The notes beneath the pieces were generated by a model that was not told where the DNA came from, made no database searches, and saw only the letters and a list, made by a program, of their open reading frames with translations. Source: Symsagittifera roscoffensis (lineage: Eukaryota > Xenacoelomorpha > Acoela > Convolutidae). Taken from it: a stretch of DNA of 64,000 nucleotides. Where the stretch lies: NCBI RefSeq assembly GCF_963678635.1, contig NC_087066.1:17107275-17171274 (forward strand), given 5' to 3'. Every line of letters starts with the position of its first letter. Positions within the stretch are counted from its first letter, which is position 1. Positions 48,422 to 58,461 of this stretch are shown here, in pieces. A program made the translations under genes and the position numbers.

Positions 48422-48850
48422 CAGGGGCGGATTTAGGGGGGGGGGGGCGGACGCCCCTTCCCCCTCAGGGATTCGACCCCCTGCCGACCCAAAGGGTCCC
48501 CCCTTTGATATTTTTTCAGGAAACCATTTTTGGCCGATCGACCCTAAAATTTTTCTAAAGGCGCCTTGGGCGCCAATATATACTAACTTTGAGGAGGAGC
48601 GCGCGCCAAAAAAAAACGCGATTTTTTTGTCAAAATTTTTCAAAAAGTGCCCAAAAACGGCTTTTTTGACTGTTTTTTTCAAAAATTTGCCTGCCGCGCA
48701 GAAATTTTGCCAAAATAGGGGCAAAACAGTGCTTTGGGAGAGCTCGAAAAATCAATTTGGTCGACCTAAAAAAAAAAACAAAATTTTGGAAAATTTTTTG
48801 AAAATTCGCGCCCCCCCCCCCCCCTCGAGAAAATCTTAGATCCGCCCCTG
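48422..48850. mobile_element. Complete hAT-like MITE (CAGGGGCGGAT family)
   Basis: The ends are CAGGGGCGGATTTAG and CTTAGATCCGCCCCTG. It is flanked by AGTAGGGC (48414-48421) and AGAAGGGC (48851-48858), a probable 8-bp target duplication with one change, which is the length typical of hAT elements. The 429-bp body has no transposase. An ORF running through it from 48276 reads into proline and lysine runs and is not a gene. Partial relatives are at 22680, 23880 and 42853. Confidence 0.8.
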
Positions 48851-49202
48851 AGAAGGGCTATATATTTTTTAACAATTGATCAATATAAAATGATCTATCA
48901 ATGCATTTTCTCAGAGATTGGCAAGTAAAACTTTTATTTCACTTGGATGAGTAAGTGAACAATCAGCAGTAGCTAAATTGTTTCTCCTGCAAACAATTTT
49001 TCAAGAAATCCGCAAAAAATTGATGTTGCTTCACCAAGCGCTTAATCTAAACACCTTTGAGACCTTTTCTCAGTTAAGTTAGTTATAAAACGAAAGCACC
49101 AGTGATAACGTGAGTGCGCCAGCCGCTACGTCTGAGGCTCAAAAATTTTCGGTTCGTTTTAATATATTTTTTTTTGTGAAAAGTTTGACTAGCCAGACTA
49201 AA

Positions 49203-49440
49203 CTTTAACTGTCTTTTTTCGGCTTAATTTCCATTTAAGTTTTTTTTATTAAAGCAAACTTTTCTTAAGCTTTATGATTGCTGCTCATTGTAAAATTAAC
49301 TGCTCATTGTAAAAAAGACAGGCAACCTTTAACTGTCTTTTTTTGGCTTAATTTCCATTTAAGTTTTTTTTATTAAAGCAAATTTTTCTTAAGCTTAATG
49401 ATTGCTGCTCATTGTAAAATTAACTTTTTTAGTAGCTCAA
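49203..49440. repeat. 124-bp direct repeat upstream of the HEAT gene
   Basis: CTTTAACTGTCTTTTTTCGG...TTAATGATTGCTGCTCATTG-type sequence is doubled with a period of 124 (49203 and 49327). The same doubling occurs in unit 2 at 53932 and 54056, so it predates the segmental duplication. Confidence 0.85.
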
Positions 49441-49501
49441 AATTTTTCATAAAAACGTTTGCTTTGATGACTTTTTTTTTGGCTGAGCTGTCGTCTACTC
49501 A

Positions 49502-49508
49502 TATAAAA
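49502..49508 (+). promoter_or_regulatory. TATA box, HEAT gene copy 1
   Basis: TATAAAA lies 54 bases before the ATG of the proposed first exon (49556), leaving room for a short 5' UTR starting near 49532. It is identical in copy 2. Confidence 0.4.
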
Positions 49509-49555
49509 TCTGCTTAAAAACCACTCTGTGAGCGATACTAAATATTTTAATAGCA

Positions 49556-51801
49556 ATGGTGATTGTGTTTTGGGCGTGTTTTCCTGAAATTGATTATCAG
49601 TCAAGACAAACGTAAGAAACTTTTGTTTTATTTTGTTTTGTTTTTTAGTGATTTTCTGATTTTGTCTCTTTTTCTTTATTCTTTTTGAAATAGAGAGAAA
49701 TTTCGTTTCTCTAGATCAAAAATCAGTTTTTTTTATGATTAGAGATTGACAAAATTTTTCTTAATATTAAAAAGGTTTTGAGTTTGCGAACTTAAAAATA
49801 CAGCAAGATTTATACCTGTAATCAGTTTTTATCACAATGCTCTCAATTTTTTTTATTTCAGGATTATTATAGCCCGCAAAGTTTCCAGCTTCCTTGTAAA
49901 TCGCTCCGTTCAACAGGCAGCATTGACTAACAATTCCTTTTTTCCGAATTGATTCATGGTTAGATTTTTATCAGAAATGTTTTTTTTTCAGAATAAGTGT
50001 AATTACGATGTACCCATGAGCTGGTTACGTAGCAGTAAGTAGGCAACCTTTTAAACATAGTCAACAGACAAGACCGTAAGCAGAAAACTTTTTCAGTTTC
50101 TCTTCATATGGTCATTTTAGCAGAACAAAAATACCGTATTCCCGGACAATTTGTTTTCCATAGTGTTGTCTCAAATATCAAATCATTTTGAAAAGTTTTA
50201 AGTGAGAAACAGTAATTGATTTGAACGATTACTGCTTCAAAATCACGCTTCAGAATCCTTGTTTAACCAATGAAGTTTGAGTAGTGTGACATTTGTCGAC
50301 ATGCTGGCCGCACACCTAAATTTTCAAGGGTAATTTGTGATTAATATTGATTAAATAAGTTTTCTAACATCACTATTGTTCAAATGTCATTTAATGAATT
50401 GCTGGCTATTTTTAGCAGAAAACGTCAATGAAATTAGAGAATAGCATTACATAAAAATGACGTTTTTGGCAATCTCTGTACTGTTTGGTATTATTATTTG
50501 TTCACCTGGTCAGAGCAACTACGGTAGAATTATTTTTTTGGATAGCATTAGCTGCAATTGCAATATCAGAGCAAATTCTCGCACCAAATATTCACAAAAA
50601 GTACCATCATAAAAAATCTTCAACAGCGTAGAAAATTTAATAATATAATAACAGTTGAAATATTGGAGACAAAAAAAAGTTTTAAAAAAACTTAACTCCT
50701 TTGCAACTTAAAATATATTTGTTCAGTAACAAAATTGGAAGAAAAAGCCAAAAACATGACCGACTTTGACACCTCAGACGAAGTTTTGCCTTCCAACATG
50801 GACTCCAAAAGAGCAATCAGACTTTGTGGTTCGACTGAGGATGTGGACACTGTTGTTGACTTGACTAAACATGGAGACCCCCGAGTGAGGAGGAGCGCCC
50901 TGAAACAGATGTTTCCCTGTAGGGTGAAGCAGGATGTGGGTCCATTTTGGGACAGGGTGTTTCAGATGGTCAACGAGGAGGGTTAGTCCATCATTTTGTA
51001 GAAATTTCATATATTCACTAGTCTAAAATTTTTAAAGAGAAAAATTATAATAGAAGAATGAGAAAGTTGATAGAAGGAATAGGACCAAGTTAACATCCTC
51101 CCCCCCCCCCCGAATACGTTAATGAGAAAGTTGATAGAAGGAATAGGACCAAGTTAACATCCTCCCCCCCCCCCAAATACGTTTAGGGGGGAGGATGTTA
51201 ACTTGGAACTTGGTTCTGAGTTCGATTTTTCAGCCAATCAGAATAGAGCGTTTTACACGCAGCGCTTAGCAAATTTAATTCAAACTGAACGCTGGGGTGG
51301 AGGATCTTAACTTGGTCTCTTGGGGGGGGGGGGGGGGTTGTTGGATTAGGATATTAACTTGATATGTATAAACATATAAATATTAAATCCGTATAAAAAT
51401 TTCTAAAAAATGGTCCCTGTTTTTGTGATTGCTGAGAAAACCTTGAATTCCGACCCAAGATAAAGTTTAGCTTGCAAGTTCCAAATTCTTGAGAAAAAAG
51501 AAATCCTTAGAGAAATTTCTTTTTGAAATTTCGCCATAGTCGTTTGAACTACGATGATTTTTGTGTCATAGACATTTGAACTACGAATATTTTTTTACGA
51601 GTTTTTTCTTGATTATTTGCAGATGATGATGTCAGAGGTCAAGTGCTGCACACCATCTGTGATGGATCACCAACCCACCTGGAATCGGAAGTTTCCGATG
51701 CCCTGGAAGTATTCAATAGGGACCTCAATTCGAAAATCAGACGTCAAGCACACAAGGCACTCACGGCTTATAGAAAGACGGGGAAATGGAATGTGCTTTG
51801 A
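49556..51801 (+). CDS. HEAT-repeat protein, copy 1
   Basis: The secure part is exon 50727-50981 plus exon 51623-51801 (TGA), joined in phase 1. It holds two HEAT-like helical repeats: DPRVRRSALKQM, DVGPFWDRVFQMV, DDVRGQVLHTICDGSPTHLE, then SKIRRQAHKALTAYRKTGKW at the C-terminus. Proteins with this ending are known as small HEAT-repeat proteins of unknown role. A core start is ATG 50756. Upstream, 49556-49611 (MVIVFWACFPEIDYQSRQ), 49862-49895 and 49992-50034 join in phase to 50727 with fair splice sites, giving 188 residues; this extension is a proposal. Compared with copy 2 this copy has FPCR for CPCR, DLNSK for DPNSK, and the weaker donor GTTAGT, so it may be the less constrained one. The intron contains the small ORF (50457) and a poly-C foldback. 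Confidence 0.75.
50457..50612 (+). pseudogene. Small hydrophobic ORF, frameshifted copy
   Basis: It begins MTFLAISVLFGIIICSPGQS as in copy 2. A seven-T run near 50533 (six T in copy 2) shifts the frame after RIIF, and it stops at 51 residues without the second hydrophobic stretch and basic tail. It may be a true disablement or a homopolymer error in the assembly. Confidence 0.45.
51061..51345. repeat. Poly-C/G foldback in the HEAT intron, copy 1
   Basis: GACCAAGTTAACATCCTCCC (twice in direct repeat, at about 51082 and 51147) faces GGGGAGGATGTTAACTTGG (about 51189) and GGTGGAGGATCTTAACTTGG (about 51297). The arms end in long C or G runs. In unit 2 (55812-56010) there is a single left arm, so the direct duplication happened after the segmental duplication or was lost there. 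Confidence 0.75.
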
Positions 51802-52026
51802 GGATTTTTTTTGAACTCGAATCAATTCTGAATCACCGGAGCGATATCCCAAAACCAGGGGAAGTGTTCGGACCCAATCAGACTAATGTATTGTAAGAGG
51901 AAGAGACAATTGAGTTCACCAAACGCGCTCAATTTGTCAATGCCTTGGATAGAATTACTACTGAAGCATTTATAAAAACAACTGGCATTATTAGATGCTA
52001 TTTAAATGTCTTTTTAACTATTATTA

Positions 52027-52032
52027 ATAAAC
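52027..52032 (+). terminator. Poly(A) signal AATAAA, HEAT gene copy 1
   Basis: The first AATAAA after the stop codon at 51801, about 225 bases downstream. The matching signal in copy 2 is at 56686. Confidence 0.5.
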
Positions 52033-52453
52033 AATTTTAAAAAAACTAATATTGAGAGTGCTTCAACAAAATGTAGCTGTCATAATAAGTCAGTTTGATT
52101 TGATATTGATTACTATGAAATTAAAAAAAGGATTGAAAAATTGAGAGTTCTATTTGGCCAACATACATAAACAGACTGTAAGGTTGAATTGCTAGTACTG
52201 CATCAAAACCCTTATCAGTTTTGTTTTCCACACCATTTCTGTTAATTTTTCCCATTTTTAAAACAGGTCAAATTGTGTTCGCAATGTCTGAGATGAGATT
52301 TGATTGCCATCTTTTTTCGGCTTCTGCAAGTACTTAGTCCCACACTACTCTCAAACTTACTCTTACATCATTTCTTAGATGTCAATAGATCTGATAGAAT
52401 TACTGGTGAGACGATAAGGTAAGGAGATCAACTTTATTCTGGATACTCTGTAA

Positions 52454-53120
52454 GTGGTCGTACCATCAAGTTGTCAGGTTTGCAACACTATTTTATGGAT
52501 AGTTGTGAAATATGATTGGTTAGGCTATAAAGGATTTATAATCACAATGAATGGTATAAAAAACTATAAAGAGGGAAACGATCGTATTAGGGAAACTTGG
52601 TCGGATGGGTCGCACTCATCCGTTAAAAAGAACCACGTGTATAAAACGTAACCCTGTGTGTGATATATTGTTGGGAGTTTTTATAGATGTCCTCGCGTTT
52701 TTGAGAAAGTTTTGAAAGTTTGAATGGTTTTTTGATTGAATTTTTCATTTTTGGTCCAGGGTTCTGGGTTTTCCTATAAAAGTTATGTCGCAGAACAGTG
52801 GTAGGACAGTTCGCAGAATAGTTCATGAGGAAATGAGGAGTGTAAACTGTTTTGTATTTTGCTGCTTTGGATTAAGAAAAGAATTTAGGATGAAGTGATT
52901 AGTCTTTTTTGCAAAAGTTTTTTTTTTATCAGAGAGGTGTTTTGGAAACGTAGATCACACTGGAACCAGTTTTAGTGATGATTATGTGAGCTATTTTAAG
53001 CGCGTGATTGTAGCATGGTGGGTTAGGTCTGTATGGCTTTGTTATGTGGTTCATATAAACTGGGATTATCCCCATACATGTCAATACTTTGTGGCATTAG
53101 AAAGCAGTAGTTGCTGTTAG
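52454..53120 (+). other. Two ORFs of unknown nature at the end of unit 1
   Basis: 52454-52651 is open for 65 codons (VKYDWLGYKGFIITMNGIKN). 52933-53120, after the acceptor-like TTTTTTATCAG, is open for 62 codons (FSDDYVSYFKRVIVAWWVRS) to a TAG. Both frames stay open in unit 2. Changes between copies are mostly amino-acid changing (S/N, W/G, R/K, H/N, K/N in the first), so selection is not evident. No start codon or family is recognised. Confidence 0.25.
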
Positions 53121-53536
53121 TTTTTAATCTTTTTCCTACTGGATTTTTAGAAAGTTTCACAGAAATTGTGTACAAAATGAAAGTATTTTCACAAATGCTT
53201 TATTTTTTTGTTTTGTGTGACGAACAAACCATTTAGAATTAAGTTAGTGATCCTTGGTGGTTCATGAAGAAGGATTGAAAAAATTTCGATGATGCTAATT
53301 TAGTTAACTTTGGCCATTTTCATTCAGTTGTCAGTCAATATCAAAATGATTCAAAAGACTGAGTTGAGTCTTCATTTAAAATTTATAAAATGAGGTTAGA
53401 TTTAGAGCGATAATAATGTTCAGGCAATTGTTTTTTGGCCGGATGAACCAGTCCATCTGGGATCACCAAGCAACGTTGTGGGTAGCACAATAAGAAAAAA
53501 AATGGTTAGTGCGATAAATTTTTGTTCTGTTTTCCA

Positions 53537-53640
53537 CAGAGATTGGCAAGTAAAACTTTTATTTCACTTGGATGAGTAAGTGAACAATCAGAGATTGGCA
53601 AGTAAAACTTTTATTTCACTTGGATGAGTTGGCAAAACCT
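53537..53640. repeat. Junction with two extra 52-bp copies of the unit start
   Basis: CAGAGATTGGCAAGTAAAAC and the following 32 bases occur at 53537 and 53589 before the full unit restarts at 53641. The second partial copy ends GTTGGCAAAACCT instead of GTAAGTGAACAAT. Confidence 0.9.
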
Positions 53641-54230
53641 CAGAGATTGGCAAGTAAAACTTTTATTTCACTTGGATGAGTAAGTGAACAATCAGCAGTA
53701 GCTAAATTGTTTCTCCTGCAAACAATTTTTCAAGAAATCCGCAAAAAATTGATGTTGCTTCACCAAGCGCTTAATCTAAACACCTTTGAGACCTTTTCTC
53801 AGTTAAGTTAGTTATAAAACGAAAGCACCAGTGATAACGTGAGTGCGCCAGCCGCTACGTCTGAGGCTCAAAAATTTTCGGTGCGTTTTAATATATTTTT
53901 TTTTGTGAAAAGTTTGACTAGTCAGACTAAACTTTAACTGTCTTTTTTCGGCTTAATTTCCATTTAAGTTTTTTTTATTAAAGCAAACTTTTCTTAAGCT
54001 TAATGATTGCTGCTCGTTGTAAAATTAACTGCTCATTGTAAAAAAGACAGGCAACCTTTAACTGTCTTTTTTCGGCTTAATTTCCATTTAAGTTTTTTTT
54101 ATTAAAGCAAATTTTTCTTAAGCTTAATGATTGCTGCTCATTGTAAAATTAACTTTTTTAGTAGCTCAAAATTTTTCATAAAAACGTTTGCTTTGATGAC
54201 TTTTTTTTTGGCTGAGCTGTCGTCTACTCA

Positions 54231-54237
54231 TATAAAA
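54231..54237 (+). promoter_or_regulatory. TATA box, HEAT gene copy 2
   Basis: TATAAAA 54 bases before the proposed ATG at 54285, as in copy 1. Confidence 0.4.
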
Positions 54238-54284
54238 TCTGCTTAAAAACCACTCTGTGAGCGATACTAAATATTTTAATAGCA

Positions 54285-56461
54285 ATGGTGATTGTGTTTT
54301 GGGCGTGTTTTCCTGAAATTGATTATCAGTCAAGACAAACGTAAGAAACTTTTGTTTTATTTTGTTTTGTTTTTTAGTGATTTTCTGATTTTGTCTCTTT
54401 TTCTTTATTCTTTTTGAAATAGAGAGAAATTTCGTTTCTCTAGATCAAAAATCAGTTTTTTTTATGATTAGAGATTGACAAAATTTTTCTTAATATTAAA
54501 AAGGTTTTGAGTTTGCGAACTTAAAAATACAGCAAGATTTATACCTGTAATCAGTTTTTATCACAATGCTCTCAATTTTTTTTATTTCAGGATTATTATA
54601 GCCCGCAAAGTTTCCAGCTTCCTTGTAAATCGCTCCGTTCAACAGGCAGCATTGACTAACAATTCCTTTTTTTCCGAATTGATTCATGGTTAGATTTTTA
54701 TCAGAAATGTTTTTTTTTCAGAATAAGTGTAATTACGATGTACCCATGAGCTGGTTACGTAGCAGTAAGTAGGCAACCTTTTAAACATAGTCAACAGACA
54801 AGACCGTAAGCAGAAAACTTTTTCAGTTTCTCTTCATATGGTCATTTTAGCTGAACAAAAATACCGTATTCCCGGACAATTTGTTTTCCATAGTGTTGTC
54901 TCAAATATCAAATCATTTTGAAAAGTTTTGAGTGAGAAACAGTAATTGATTTGAACGATTACTGCTTCAAAATCACGCTTCAGAATCCTTGTTTAACCAA
55001 TCAAGTTTGAGTAGTGTGACATTTGTCGACATGCTGGCCGCACACCTAAATTTTCAAGGGTAATTTGTGATTAATATTGATTAAATAAGTTTTCTAACAT
55101 CACTATTGTTCAAATGTCATTTAATGAATTGCTGGCTATTTTTAGCAGAAAACGTCAACGAAATTAGAGAATAGCATTACATAAAAATGACGTTTTTGGC
55201 AATCTCTGTACTGTTCGGTATTATTATTTGTTCACCTGGTCAGAGCAACTACGGTAGAATTATTTTTTGGATAGCATTAGCTGCAATTGCATTATCAGAG
55301 CAAATTCTCGCACCAAATATTCACAAAAAGTACCATCATAAAAAATCTTCAACAGCGTATAAAATTTAATAATTTAATAACAGTTGAAATATTGGAGACA
55401 AAGAAAAAGTTTTAAAAAACTTAACTCCTTTGCAACTTCAAATATATTTGTTCAGTAACTAAATTGGAAGAAAAAACCAAAAACATGACCGACTTTGACA
55501 CCTCAGACGAAGTTTTGCCTTCCAACATGGACTCCAAAAGAGCAATCAGACTTTGTGGTTCGACTGAGGATGTGGACACTGTTGTTGACTTGACTAAACA
55601 TGGAGACCCCCGAGTGAGGAGGAGCGCCCTGAAACAGATGTGTCCCTGTAGGGTGAAGCAGGATGTGGGTCCATTTTGGGACAGGGTGTTTCAGATGGTC
55701 AACGATGAGGGTAAGTCCATCATTTTGTAGAAATTTCATATATTCACTAGTCTAAAATTTTTAAAGAGAAAAATTAGAATAGAAGAATGAGAAAAATGAT
55801 ACAAGGTATAGGACCAAGTTAACATCCTTCCCCCCCCCCCCCCCCCCAAATACGTTTAGGGAGGAGGATGTTTACTTGGTTCTGAGTTCGATTTTTCAGC
55901 CAATCAGAATCGAGCGTTTTACACGCAGCGCTTAGCAAATTTAATTCAAACTGAACGCTGGGGTGGAGGATCTTAACTTGGTCTCTTGGGGGGATTAGGA
56001 TGTTAACTTGATCTAAGATATTAATGTATAAACATATAAATATTAAATCCGTATAAAAATTTCTAAAAAATGGTCCCTGTTTTTGTGATTGCTGAGAAAA
56101 CCTTGAATTCCGACCCAAGATAAAGTTTAGCTTGCAAGTTCCAAATTCTTGAGAAAAAAGAAATCCTTAGAGAAATTTCTTTTTGAAATTTCGCCATAGT
56201 CGTTTGAACTACGATGATTTTTGTGTCATAGACATTTGAACTACGAATATTTTTTTACGAGTTTTTTCTTGATTATTTGCAGATGATGATGTCAGAGGTC
56301 AAGTGCTGCACACCATCTGTGATGGATCACCAACCCACCTGGAATCGGAAGTTTCCGATGCCCTGGAAGTATTCAATAGGGATCCCAATTCGAAAATCAG
56401 ACGTCAAGCTCACAAGGCACTCACGGCTTATAGAAAGACGGGGAAATGGAATGTGCTTTGA
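54285..56461 (+). CDS. HEAT-repeat protein, copy 2
   Basis: Exons corresponding to copy 1: proposed 54285-54340, 54591-54624, 54722-54764, and secure 55456-55710 and 56283-56461 (TGA). The last intron has the consensus donor GGGTAAGT, where copy 1 has GGGTTAGT. The protein keeps CPCR and DPNSK, which fit the pattern I know for this small HEAT-repeat family better than copy 1 does. Motifs are CGSTEDVDTVVDLTKHGDPR, QMCPCRVKQDVGPFW, VRGQVLHTICDGSP and TAYRKTGKWNVL. The proposed first three exons are identical in the two copies. With ATG 55485 the product would be 134 residues, and with the upstream exons 188. The cellular role is unknown; HEAT repeats generally make protein contacts. Confidence 0.8.
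55187..55369 (+). CDS. Small hydrophobic ORF inside the HEAT gene (60 codons)
   Basis: An ATG-to-TAA frame lies in the intron between the proposed third exon and the main HEAT exon. It begins MTFLAISVLFGIIICSPGQS, like a signal peptide. A second hydrophobic block IIFWIALAAIALSEQIL follows, and the tail is rich in His and Lys (HKKYHHKKSSTAYK). It could encode a small secreted or membrane peptide, or be chance. In unit 1 the same ORF is broken by one extra T. No neighbouring promoter is obvious. I know no family for it. Confidence 0.35.
   Translation: MTFLAISVLFGIIICSPGQSNYGRIIFWIALAAIALSEQILAPNIHKKYHHKKSSTAYKI
55812..56010. repeat. Poly-C/G foldback in the HEAT intron, copy 2
   Basis: GACCAAGTTAACATCCTTCC with a 19-C run faces GGAGGATGTTTACTTGG and GGTGGAGGATCTTAACTTGG. 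Corresponds to 51061-51345 without the doubled left arm. Confidence 0.7.
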
Positions 56462-56685
56462 GGATATTTTTTGAACTCGAATCAATTCTGAATCACCGGA
56501 GCGATATCCCAAAACCAGGGGAAGTGTTCGGACCCAATCAGACTAATGTATTGTAAGAGGAAGAGACAATTGAGTTCACCAAACGCGCTCAATTTGTCAA
56601 TGCCTTGGAAAGAATTACGACTGAAGCATTTATAAAAACAACTGGCATTATTAGATGCTATTTAAATGTCTTTTTAACTATTAAT

Positions 56686-56691
56686 AATAAA
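56686..56691 (+). terminator. Poly(A) signal AATAAA, HEAT gene copy 2
   Basis: First AATAAA after the stop codon at 56461, at the same place as in copy 1. Confidence 0.5.
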
Positions 56692-57110
56692 TAATTTTAA
56701 AAAAACTAATATTGAGAGTGCTTCAACAAAATGTAGCTGTCATGATTAGTCAGTTTGATTTGATATTGGTTATTATGAAATTAAAAAGTGCGTTGAAAAA
56801 TTGAGAGTTCTATTTGGCCAACATACATAAACAGAAAAGGTTGAATTGCTAGTACTGCATCAAAAGCCTTATCAGTTTTGTTTTCCACACCATTTCTGTT
56901 ATTTTTTCCCATTTTTAAAACAGGTCAAATTGTGTTCGCAATGTCTGAGATGAGATTTGATTGCCATTTTTTTTCGGCTTCTGCAAGTACTTAGTCCCAC
57001 ACTACTCTCAAACTTACTCTTACATCATTTCTTAGATGTCAATAGATCTGATAGAATTACTGGTGAGACGATAAGGTAAGGAGATCAACTCTATTCTGGA
57101 CACTCTGTAA

Positions 57111-57784
57111 GTGGTCGTACCATCGAATTGTCAGGTTTGCAACACTATTTTAGGGATAGTTGTGAAATATGATTGGTTAGGCTATAAAGGATTTATAATC
57201 ACAATGAATGGTATAAAAAACTATAAAGAGGGAAACGATCGTATTAAGGAAACTTGGTCGGACGGGTCGCACTCATCCGTTAAAAAGAACAATGTGTATA
57301 ACACGTAACCCTGTGTGTCTGTGTGTGATATATTGTTGGGAGTTCTTATAGATGTCCTCACGTTTTTGAGAAAGTTTTGAAAGTTTGAATGGTTTTTATT
57401 GAATTTTTCAATTTTGGTCCTGGGTTCTGGGTTTGTCTATAAACAGAGTTATGTCGCAGAACAGTGGTAGGACAGTTCGCAGAATAGTAATGAGGAAATG
57501 CGGAGTGTGAACTGTTTTGTATTTTGCTGCTTTGGATTAAGAAAAGAATTTAGGATGAAGTGATTAGTCTTTTTTGCAAAAGTTTTTTTTTATCAGAGAG
57601 GTGTTTTGGAAACGTAGATCACACTGGAACCAGTTTTAGTGATGATTATGTGAGCTATTTTAAGCGCGTGATTGTAGCATGGTGGGTTAGGTCTGTATGG
57701 CTTTGTTATGTGGGTTATATAAACTGGGATTATCCCCATACATGTCAATACTTTGTGGCATTAGAAAGCAGTAGTTGCTGTTAG
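57111..57784 (+). other. Two ORFs of unknown nature at the end of unit 2
   Basis: Counterparts of 52454-52651 and 52933-53120: 57111-57308 and 57597-57784. The frames stay open in both units and the acceptor-like TTTTTATCAG is kept. No family is recognised. Confidence 0.25.
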
Positions 57785-58275
57785 TTTTTAATCTTTTTCC
57801 TACTGGATTATTAGAAAGTTTCACAGAAAATGTGTACAAAATGAAAGTATTTTCACAAATGCTTTATTTTCTTGTTTTGTGTGACGGACAAACCATTTAG
57901 AATTAAGTTAGTGATCCTTGGTGGTTCATGAAGAAGGATTGAAAAAATTTGATGATGCTAATTTAGTTAACTTTGGCCATTTTCATTCAGTTGTCAGTCA
58001 ATATCAAAATGATTCAAAAGACTGAGTTGATTCTTCATTTAAAATTTATAAAATGAGGTTAGATTTAGAGCGATAATAATGTTCAGGCAATTGTTTTTCG
58101 GCCGGATGAACCAGTCCATCTGGGATGACCAAGCAACGTTGTGGGTAGCACAATAAGAAAAAAATGGTTAGTGCGATAAATTTTTGTTCTGTTTTCCATG
58201 AAATTGAGTGCCCTTGATAATTGATGATGTATAAAAAGTTATATACAAAAGTTCAAAAGTAGCGGAACATAAGGA

Positions 58276-58461
58276 AACAAGACTGCTCGTATCAGGGCAA
58301 AGCCCTGAAAATTCCGACTGCCTTTTTACGTTTATGGAGCAGTAATAACATAAACAACAAAAATTTGAAAATAAAATTTGAAAATTTTTCGCTGAAAATT
58401 ATCCCCCCACACGCCATATAAAGTAAAAAACTAAAAATTTTGCTCCTTGTAACAAATCAAA
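58276..58461 (+). repeat. Family A copy, 5' part only
   Basis: AACAAGACTGCTCGTATCAG, the GGGCAAAGCCCTGAA hairpin, CGACTGCCTTTTTACG, TTATGGAGCAGTAATAAC and GCTCCTTGTAACAAATC. It breaks off exactly where the inverted-repeat arm begins (AAAAAGAATGGG). Confidence 0.75.

Larger units (their letters stand above)
48912..53536. repeat. Tandem segmental duplication, unit 1
   Basis: The unit runs from CAGAGATTGGCAAGTAAAAC to TTTTGTTCTGTTTTCCA and is repeated at 53641-58197 with an offset of 4729 and only scattered substitutions and small indels. It contains the HEAT-repeat gene, the small hydrophobic ORF and two ORFs of unknown nature downstream. Confidence 0.95.
53641..58197. repeat. Tandem segmental duplication, unit 2
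   Basis: Second copy of the 48912-53536 unit, ending at GTTCTGTTTTCCA before TGAAATTGAGTG. Differences are single substitutions and one-base changes in homopolymers, plus a few larger indels in the poly-C foldback. Confidence 0.95.

Noticed and set aside
48276-48839. 187-codon plus-strand ORF and a 120-codon ORF on the other strand
   Set aside because: They run through the hAT-like MITE and its C/G runs; the residues are Pro, Phe and Lys runs produced by the element.
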